A stretch of DNA of 64,000 nt from Coriolopsis trogii (Eukaryota; Basidiomycota; Agaricomycetes; Polyporales; Polyporaceae): NCBI GenBank assembly GCA_020543525.1, contig JAHYIO010000004.1, forward strand, positions 992,001 through 1,056,000. Direction: 5' to 3'. Below the pieces are notes generated by a model. That model was not told the DNA's origin. It worked only from the letters and a program-made list of their open reading frames with translations, and searched no databases. Of this stretch, positions 55,332-64,000 are shown piece by piece. The position numbers were made by a program, and so were the translations under genes. How positions within the stretch are numbered: the first letter of the stretch is position 1; each line of letters starts with the position of its first letter.

Positions 55332-58300
55332 TTACTTGAAGTGTTTCCTTGCATAGTCGTCCAACTGACGCAGGAGGGCCGTTTGATCGTCTAGAGACTT
55401 CTGCGCACTATGACACGAAGGGGTCAGAGATCGCAACCTAAACGTAAAGATTCGGATACACGCACAAGTCCTGCGCAAACTTCGGAAGGTCCTCCGGGCT
55501 CTGTAGCAGACCTTGTTCAATCAGCGCCCTCTGTCGGGTACGCAGCCTAGTCACGATTCTCTCTATCAGTGCCATTGAACGCCTAATGAAGTGACGATGA
55601 AGACGTACTTCGAGCGAGGACTGGGCGGGGGCTTGTGATGCCTCCTACGAGGCGGCCACTCTGGCTCCGGGGATTTCTCCTTCTCCTTGCCAGACGCGCG
55701 GCGCCGCTTCGCTTTCTTCGCCGCTTTCTTCTTTTCCTGTGCCTCCCTCTGAGTATCCGCGAGGCATGAACAATTATTCAACTGCGTACCTCAAGTAGCT
55801 TCTGAAGGCGCGCCGCCTCAATTGTACTCCCGGCTAGGAGGTCATCGTTGCGATGCGTGTACTGCACGCCGATGGCGGTAAGGGTCTTCTCGACATCGTT
55901 TGTTTCGTGCGTGATATCCGGAGGAGCTGTTACATCATGCGATGCGATGAGGATCATGATGGCGGTGGATACCAGAGGTGGCGCATACCATCGTCGAAAA
56001 GTAATGCACCGAGACCGCGGAGATCATCATCCTGAGAGGGGGGAGGCTTAGAACCTTGCACTTATCAACGCTGAGATCTCTGCGACTCACGAACTGCTTT
56101 CCGTGCTTGGCATCCGCTTCGTATACCCACTGGACATTATCACTTTTGGGCTTCGGACGTCTCGTCCCGCTGCCACCCATATAGGCGAAAGCCCAGTCAA
56201 GGTCACTGACGTTCGCGCGTTCAATCTGTATAGCTATCGTTAGGACTGGTCTTGAGACCATGATCGTAGCTCTTACCGCCATCTTTGTGGCTAAGGTGTT
56301 CTCATGGAGCTTGAAGATGTTCTTGATTCCGAAGAGCTCTCCTTGCTTACTCTTGTCCCCCTGAACGCCTTCGAAGTATCTGAGAAAGGCTGAGCCACTG
56401 CGCACACTGGAGATTTCCAAGGACTTGCCTGGTCTGTAGGCTAGCGTTGTAGCCAACCTGCATCTGCTGTTGCTTATATACCTGCCGAGCGTAGATAAGC
56501 TCCTCGATAGAGCCCGCACCGAGCAGCCGGTATACAGCAACGTCGCGTGTTTGTCCGAAGCGGTATGCTCGGTCCATCGCTTGTAGGTCGTGTGCAGGAT
56601 CTGTGGGAACCTGATCAGGCGTGTGCAACGACGAAGGAGAGGCAAAACAACCCACTCCAGTTCGGGTCTATTAAGTCCGGTTAGCAAAAGCCAAATGCAG
56701 CACATCAATTAGGACTCACCGAATATGACAACCTTGTTTGCGGCAGTGAGGTTAAGACCCGTGCCTCCGGCCATGGTAGAGATCAAAAAGATGAAGATGT
56801 CGGGATCCTCCTGGAACTTGTCGATCACGGGCATGCCTACGATCACCTCATCAGGAAACGTGACAGGGACGTTGTCAACATATACGTACGTTCTGACTGC
56901 TTGGTAGAACCGTCCAACTTCACGAAACCATAGCCTGACATGGTTAGGAGTTAGATCAGATGTGTAGGAGCTCAACCAACGAAGCCAGACCTTGAGTGTC
57001 GAGGTGAAACTCCAGCATATCCAGAAGTTTCACCGACTTCGTGAAGATGAGGACCTTGTTGCTGCGGTCCTTCCGCCATCCCTTCAGGAGCGTCTCCAGC
57101 ACCTGCCACTTCCCGCAGTATTCTGGGCGAAGCATCGCTGGTCCATACTTGGGAAGTGCGCCTGTGCCTGGGAAAGCTAGGCGAGCCAGCTCCCTGTTAC
57201 GCGCGGTCTGTACTGCAGGTGAGTGTATGCAGTCAAAACGAAACCTTCGCAAACGAACTTGTTCTATGGTATCCGTAGGTGCTGAGATACAAGGGTCAAT
57301 CGATGTTCACTTCAGGACCAGGATTACTCACATGGAAGAATCAAGGCCAAATGGTTCGAAATCTTGATTAGTGTCGACATGTACTTGAACAGATCGCCAG
57401 GATGGACAGGATGACAGCACTTCTTTCGGCTGAATCGAGAGATCAGTTATCAACCCAGTATTGGTTGCATGTCATACACGTACGCCTTGCCTGACTTGCA
57501 CTCGCAAGGCTCGTCTTTGCGGACCAGACTCTCCACAGCTTCGAGATTGATAATACGCTTGTATATTTCGATTTGCGTCGGTGTAAGTGGACAAAAAACG
57601 ACTTGATCGCTTTTGTTCGGTAGCTGAGCGATGACGTTGAGCGGGAAAACGGTAGAGACTGGATAAGAGAGATACAACAGACCTGGTCTTGGATAATCTG
57701 CTTTGTCCTGTGAATATCAAATCAATGCCCGTAGATTAACGATTGTGATAATTCCTCCTACCTACGCAAGAACAGCTCCGGTAAGAGCTTCTCGGTGAGA
57801 ACTTTAGCCACAAGCTAATTCAGGCAACCCTATCAGTCTCTGATGCTTTTGAATGCATATTATGACTTACAGCAGCTCTGACGTGTTCTTCGTCTGTCGC
57901 AGACTTACTCTGTCCCACCCGCAAAGGCTTCTCGACAAAGATTTCCCATTGCTTTCTCGTTCCGACAGCGCCAGGGTTAGTCCAGTTCAGCACAGTCCAG
58001 AGTTCCTCATAGCCGTTCTGAATCACTACGTACTAATTGTGTCAGTGTGGAAACGATAGTAACATGCCATGCTTCCACGTTACCTGTGCCACTGAGCCCA
58101 AATCTGCAAGCGCAGGTAAAGCGACTGAATGCAGTCGCGAGCTTCGACCTCGGGTTCTTCACGCGATGCACCTCGTCGATGAATATGCACGACCAAGGTA
58201 GCTCGTCGATGAGGTCGATGTCCATCCTCGCAACTTCGAAGGACGTCACCACTGCATCCTCCATGAGTACTCCCTTTAATGACAATACCTATGTTACGCA

Positions 58301-60171
58301 CCGACATCCAGACGACCCAACTTGAAGTCATTGAGAACCTCCGAACGACTCGCCGGCGGACCGATGTATAAGCCATGCTCGAAGTAGCCCCACTGAACGT
58401 GGTTCAGGAGGTGCATTCACACAGAAGGAGACAAGCAGCGTACCGTTTCCAACTCTCGCTCCCAATTTCCAACCACGCTACTCGGAGCAATGATCAAGCA
58501 AGTTGGCCAGGTTGCATTCGCCGGAGGTAGTCGACGATGCTTCTTCCACTCTTTTCCATCTTGGAGCTTCGAGACATGCTTGCGCCGTCGCTCAAGGTCG
58601 AATATTTCCCCTCGTTTCTGCATGATGGCGGAAAGGAACGAGATTACCTGAATAGTCTTGCCTACACAATGCGTCAGCATAGAAGGGGTGCTTCATTCGA
58701 AATTTGATACTCGCCCTGGCAAGGTACACATTAGCATCAACCAAAAGAGCAGTATACGTTGTTACGTACCAAGCCCATATCATCTCCTAGGAGGCCGCCC
58801 TTACCAGCCTTGTAACGCTCCCAGAAGAACCGGATCCCATCTCTCTGATATTCGCGCAAGAATGTGTTTATGCGATCCGGCACCTTGTGATCGCGGTCGA
58901 GGACCAGTGGGCCCAGAAGTGGTTGTCCGGGTTTCAGTGGGAATGCCGGGCGAGGTTGCGTATACTAAGATTGCATATATCAGCCCACGATCATGGGGAA
59001 CAGTAAATCAGGACTTACTTCCTCTACAAAAGGGTCAATCTCAGACTCTGGCTCTGTATCCGATCCAGAGTCGTCCGTGAGTGGCGTGGCCTTGGCGCGT
59101 AATTGGGTCGGTAGGTTGCTCTTGTTCGTTTGCGTCGCTACTTGCTGGTGAGAAAGTGGAAGGAGTAGGGGTATATGAACAAGCAGACCTGGGGCGACGG
59201 CAGAACTCGCTTGCGTCGAAGTATTCCCCTCTAACCAGTCCAACTCCTCGGGCTCTGGCTCTGTGAGCGACTCGTCTGGGTCCTCAATCTTGGCTTTCTT
59301 GCTCGGCGACGGCTTTGATCCAAGCGGTTGAGCCTGCGCTGGTCGCTTGTCACCTTGGGTGGCTAGGGCAATGAAGTCGACTTCATCGGACTCGTATTCT
59401 GTGGACAGTAAGTGGCGTACAACTGTGGATAATGTCGTGCTTACCTGTCACAGATTCTTCGGGATTAGTAGTGGCTGAGACGACAGGCAATGGTTTGGTT
59501 TGTGATGCGGGATTCTTCACTGGTATGGGTGGGGCCTGAGACGTGGGACGCCTTATATCATGCTCCTCGATGGAGTCGCGATCCTCCTCCTCTTCTTCTT
59601 CTTCCTCCTCCTCCTCTTCATCGTCCGCTTCGTCATGATCGCTATCGGACTCTACCACTGCGATGCCCAGGTTGCCTGTGATAGTCTTCAGTACGCAAAT
59701 AAGAGCAATATTCAAGCTGGGTGTTACCGAAGAATTGGCTCAAAAGATTTCTCTGGAGAGGGACAGCTTCTGTACGCTTGTAATCATCTATGGACATAGT
59801 CAGAGGTTTATATGTCATCAAAATAATATGTAACCAACCTATACGAGGCGAGCGCTCCCGACCGACACCCTCGAGATTTCCCTTGCGTCTCCTCTTACTA
59901 GGAGGTTCTCCAACCTTTTTGGATTCTCCTGACCTCCTGCTGCGTTTCTTGGGCTCTGGAACAAATGAACCAGGATTAAAGTCGGAGTCGGAATCCGGAT
60001 CTAACGACTCGGTGAGCAACAATAGCGAAACACTGGACTGCACCTGAGGTTACCTGGTGGAGCGAGGGTTGCGGCGTTATTTCCTACAAGACAAATGAGC
60101 AATCACCATTGTAGAAAACTTCAATACACACTCTTTGCATAAGCAGAGGCTTTTTGCGAAGTGGCGGACAT
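55332..60171 (-). CDS. SNF2-family ATPase, ERCC6L2-like
   Basis: Many-exon gene, ATG at 60171-60169 ([14 protein letters not shown]) to TAA at 55334-55332. Regions in order: a basic/acidic disordered N-terminus ([14 protein letters not shown], Asp/Glu runs near 59.6 kb); helicase motif I GDDMGLGKTIQVI, split by an intron (58770/58661); [15 protein letters not shown] (Ia); [11 protein letters not shown] (II, DEVH, about 58190-58160); CRFGLSGT (III); [16 protein letters not shown] and [13 protein letters not shown] (IV-V); [20 protein letters not shown] (VI, about 56590-56530). A Lys/Glu-rich helical C-terminus follows. This combination fits the ERCC6L2 branch (DNA repair/transcription-stress translocase); plain RAD26 is less likely given the long C-terminal extension. 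Exact exon ends were not all resolved. Confidence 0.85.
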
Positions 60172-60540
60172 CGTGGTTATGGAGAGAGAAGTGTAACAGA
60201 CGGCGTCTGTGATCCAGACTCGCCTAATTCGGTAAACCTCCCGAATCACTGGATCGCGATCCGGGAGCAGGCGCTCAAGGTTACCATTGTTCGCAGAAAT
60301 CATCCAACAAAAGTACCCTACCGTTACATGCGACATGCGACAGACAGCGTATGTGCAATATTGTGAGGGTCTGGATGTGCACAAACTAGGCAACGTCGAA
60401 AGGGAAGATGGCTGGGTGTACGTCTATGACAGCGTTAATGGCCCGAGGCAGACGAACTTAGGAACAGCGGCTAGCCTGCTTGAAAAGAAACATGAGCTTA
60501 GTTGCAGTGTGCACGGCGTACAAAACACGCGAAAGTGACT
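60172..60540. other. upstream region of the ATPase gene
   Basis: No gene supported; probably the promoter of the minus-strand ATPase gene. Confidence 0.35.
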
Positions 60541-60542
60541 CT

Positions 60543-60940
60543 CTAACATTTGGCCCGCTGACCCTCCTGGTGCATGTACTTGACTACCTTCGCTGCCTCA
60601 TCGTCCGATGGCACGATAGTAGTCTCGCAGCTGTTGACGAGGAGTATCACCAGAACGCGCTCGCCCCCGACCCAGACGAACGTGAGGCCATTTTCGCCTC
60701 CCACCACTCCTCTAGCTCCTTGTTCCAAAGGTTAGCAAGAGGGGGCGATCGCGAGCGGTACTCGCTGGTCTAGGATTGCACAGCCTGTTTGATCATCAAG
60801 CCATAGATCATGCGTGCGAGGAGGGCAGCTGCGGCGTTGTTTGTTGGCCTCAATGCGGGCGCCCGTGCGTAACGCAGGGGGCAGCGTGTTCAGCTCGTTC
60901 GTATGGCGGGGGGAGTGTCGAACGTGACACGCTTCGTAGT
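60543..60940 (-). other. coding-like fragments of an unidentified gene
   Basis: The minus strand shows three well-formed peptide pieces in changing frames: KRVTFDTPPAIRT (about 60930-60890), NNAAAALLARMIYGLMIKQ (about 60845-60785) and GLTFVWVGGERVLVILLVNS continuing to EAAKVVKYMHQEG and a TAG at 60543. I could not splice them into one frame, so they may be a pseudogene or a gene with indel errors. No family recognised. Confidence 0.3.
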
Positions 60941-61134
60941 CCGTTGAGATGCTGATGAGGAAGTGGAAAGCGTGGTGGATATGGTGGTCCGAGGCAGGAG
61001 TGTCGATCGAGATCGTTTGGATTATATCTAATGCACAGTTGGTACGACAGCGACTACGACGTATGTATGTATTCTACGGAAAGCACTCGCAAAGCAAAAA
61101 CCTCACTCACTCGCACACAGAATGCCTAGCTCTC
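60941..61134. other. 3' flank of the leucyl-tRNA synthetase gene
   Basis: Non-coding spacer of about 190 bp; nothing else seen. Confidence 0.4.
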
Positions 61135-64000
61135 TCAGACGTTGTAGTACTCGAATGCAGGGTTTCCGGGCTCCGCGCTCTCGACCAACGCCTTCGTGAG
61201 AACACTCAGGTCCTGCGACTTGGCTTCCTCGACCGAGAGGACCTCGGCGCCCGTCAGGTTGAGCGTCCGCTGCAAGTACGGCGAGATCTCGTGCAGCACC
61301 TTGACCTCCGAGAACGGTACCGACCGGTTGAACGCCGTCTGCGTGCCAAACTGCGCCATGCGTTTCTACAGGGAGAAGCAAGATCAGCGAGGAACACCCC
61401 CGCCCCGAGACATGGAACATACCTTGAACGCCTGGACAAACGGCATCGCTCGCTTGTCCTTAATCAGACCGCGCTGCGTCAGCAGCTCGCGCACCTTCTG
61501 GTCGTCAACCTTGTCGTGCTCAGCCGAATAAGCCTCCTTGACGATCTGCACGCAGGTCTCCTGCCAGTCGGGGAACGATGTGGTGACATAGATCCGGACC
61601 GCGCGGGGCTTCTTCGGGTCATATGTAGCCTGGCCCTGCTTGCCCTTGTTCAACTTCTTGAGCAGAGACAGCTCGGCGTCGCGCATCGTCTTGATTGTTC
61701 CGCGCATGTAGACCGCAGAGTCGAGGATCGACTGGTCGACGGACGTGGTAGGCTCGGGGTACAATGCGAGCTGCACCGACTTCGGCTCCTTGAGAATTGT
61801 TGACCATACGTGCTCGGAGAAGTGTGGAGCGACAGGGAGGACGAGGAGCGCCGCGGTACGGATCCACCATTCAACGAGGTCGGCATGCATACCCACATCT
61901 GCCGTGACCTCACGATACCAATCACGGGTGGATTGAAGCTCGTAGAAGCCGTACTTTAGAGCATCCTTATATTGCATACTTGTAGGCGAAAAAGGTATCA
62001 GACAAAGGGACAAACGAGATGGTGATCAATCTGACTCACTCCGAGTAGAATCGCTTAGTCTTGATGATCAAGTCGTTCACTTCATGCTCGAACACGATGT
62101 CGTGGTAGTTCTTCTCGTCTGTACGCAAGCTCGACTTGCCCTGAATCATCTCCTACACAGCACATGAGCTCTCTTCAAGCCAGATCCGAACGGGTTCTGG
62201 ACAACTTACATCACACCAGCCAATGAGAGTGTGCAGACGGAGAATGTTCGCGTTCGCGGTCTTCTCGTCAAAGTTCGCATCCTCGATACCGTCACCCGCG
62301 TCGGCCAAGCACAGACGTGTCGCGTCCGCACCGAACTTCTCGATACACTGGCGCATCGTCATCGAGTTGCCCTTGCTTTTGGACATCTTCTGTCCGTTAA
62401 CCATCAGATGCCCGTTCGTGCGCATGCTTCGCGGCCACTTGTCCTCGGGGAACAGCGCAGCGTGGTTGTACACACAGAAAGTGAGATGGTTCGGGATGAG
62501 GTCCTTCCCGGAGGAACGGACGTCGAAGGGGTAGAAGTAGTTGAATTGGTGCTTCATAGCATCAGCCTTCTCCTTCGGCAGGGGCGCGGGGTCGGGCCAT
62601 GCTCCATCGCCAAGGACGTACTCCCAGACCTCGTCTGTCATTTGATCCGCGGTGATGCCCAGAGACCCGGGCTGGCTTCCGTCGAGTTTGCCTGTGAGAG
62701 CGTAAGTCGCACGCAGTCGTACTCAGATGCATACACGTACTGTGCAAGAGATGGGCGACAGTGTAGTACGACATGTAGATTGTTGAATCACTCAAACTCT
62801 CCACGAGGAAGGTAGGGTCCCAGGGAATCTTCGAGCCAAGGCCGTAGGTACGTGCACAAGCCCACTTGTTCAACCACGCCAAGACGCCCTCGAAAGCGTT
62901 CCGGGTCTCAGCATTATAGGTTTCCATCCTTGCTACAAGCCTAGCGAAACATGAGCACAAGACAGCACGCGGAGATCTAAACCACGTACTTCTCAGCCTG
63001 TGCCCTCCACGTCGGCTCGCCGTAGTCCAGGTACCACTGGTCCATGAGCGCAATGACACACTCGTCCGAACTCCGTGAGATGATCAGACCCTCCGGCTCA
63101 GCATACGCGAACGCTAGGCCTGCCTCGATGAGCTTCTCGCGAACTCGTGCCTTTGCCTCCTGGACAGGGGTACCCTTGAATTCACCGACAAGCATGGTGC
63201 CGTTGTAGAAGCCCTCCTTGTACGCGATCTCCTTTGCCTCCGCGAGCTGCTTCGTATCCTTTTGTGACTGGATCTTGAGCTGCTTGATGACAGCGGGGGC
63301 GGTCATCTCGCCGTATGTCGGAGTCGAAATCACGGGAACGGGATCGAACGCACACCAGGACGGGTCGATCTTGTAAAACTCGGGCTTCTTGCGCAAATCC
63401 GTCAAAGTCTGGAAGTCATCTGGGGAGTCGGACGGAACGGAGGTCACTACACCGGTACCCTGATGTGCGTTAGTATGACCGTCAATCGAATAACGCAATG
63501 GTTCATACCTTGGTAGGCAAGACATTCTCCATTGGCAAGACGTAGACCTCCGGGTTGATGGAGAACGGCGCCTTGATCTTGGTACCAACAAGGAGAGCCC
63601 CCTCAATCTCGGTCAGCTGGTTTACTTGTCCACGGACGGCAGTGATACCCTGGAACGCCATGTTGCGCGCAGCACGGTACGTGCAGACGTACGCCTCCTG
63701 ATCGTTGATCGCAAATACACCGTACTTGATCTGAGTTCCGACAAAGCAATTCGTCTGGCCATACCTGAACGCCGCATAATCAGCAGCTCCCGTGGGGAGA
63801 TTATACTATAAAGCAACTCACATGGTCTCCGGCCTCAGAGTGGCAGCAACCAAGTACACCTTCCTGTCGCCGACCTTCTCCTTGATGACCTTTTCCGCGG
63901 CATCGCTCCAGCTGACTACCTCCATCTTGATGCCGGTGTATTCCGTCGGTCCCAGAGCCTCGCCCTCCGAACGATCGTGGTCCATGCATGGCTGTCCGTC
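61135..64000 (-). CDS. cytosolic leucyl-tRNA synthetase (3' part, runs off window)
   Basis: Class I synthetase that charges tRNA-Leu. The 5' part lies beyond 64000; the stop is at 61135. From the window edge: an editing-domain region ([44 protein letters not shown]), the Leu-domain [35 protein letters not shown] (catalytic-core side), then [20 protein letters not shown] and the [12 protein letters not shown] signature (about 62395-62350). The helical anticodon domain ([25 protein letters not shown]) and a C-terminal domain ending [13 protein letters not shown] follow. Exon ends I can place: 61135-61365, then 61423 to about 61977. The eukaryotic/archaeal-type insert pattern, not the bacterial or mitochondrial one, supports the cytosolic enzyme. 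Confidence 0.92.

Overview
The window is nuclear DNA of a mushroom-forming basidiomycete (Agaricomycetes; gene content and style resemble wood-decay Polyporales, but the species cannot be named). Genes carry many short introns (about 50-65 nt, GT-AG) and occasional micro-exons. Housekeeping genes are dense and mostly lie in divergent or convergent pairs, separated by decayed paralogues and one large palindromic mobile element. Gene models below were spliced by eye and checked for frame closure. No tRNA, rRNA or CRISPR array was seen.

Layout. 1-3.5 kb: a secreted SurE-like phosphatase gene with one lost splice site, and a decayed paralogue of a repeat protein found intact at 43.4 kb. 4-11.2 kb: NHP6-type HMG-box protein (-), otubain deubiquitinase (-), tRNA pseudouridine synthase PUS3/Deg1 (+) and branched-chain aminotransferase (-). 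11.7-13.1 kb: a second, apparently working SurE-like gene. 14.2-19.5 kb: a tandem duplication of two secreted-protein genes; copy 2 of the GPI-protein gene is dead, and some tracts look homogenised by gene conversion. 19.78-22.61 kb: an AT-rich foldback element (two 1,353-bp inverted arms round a 118-bp core) sitting inside a decayed gene, with a 3-bp ATA target duplication. 23-26.4 kb: a conserved fungal protein and a Kelch-repeat protein. 29.4-30.9 kb: a secreted Asn/Ala/Gly-rich protein. 33-37.3 kb: a membrane-anchored coiled-coil protein and an Old Yellow Enzyme. 38-49.3 kb: three copies of a seven-helix (DUF6533-like) membrane-protein family at different stages of decay, an APH-like kinase, a UbiA prenyltransferase and the intact repeat protein. 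50.5-64 kb: a small secreted protein, Hsp20, a METTL14-type m6A methyltransferase subunit, an ERCC6L2-type SNF2 ATPase and the 3' part of cytosolic leucyl-tRNA synthetase, which runs off the window.

The genes form no single pathway. Chromatin, RNA-modification and translation functions (NHP6, ERCC6L2-like, PUS3, METTL14, LeuRS), protein quality control (otubain, Hsp20) and metabolism (BCAT, OYE, UbiA) make a stable backbone. The secreted and membrane families are the fast-turnover part: duplicated, converted and decayed. The most unusual object is the giant palindrome.
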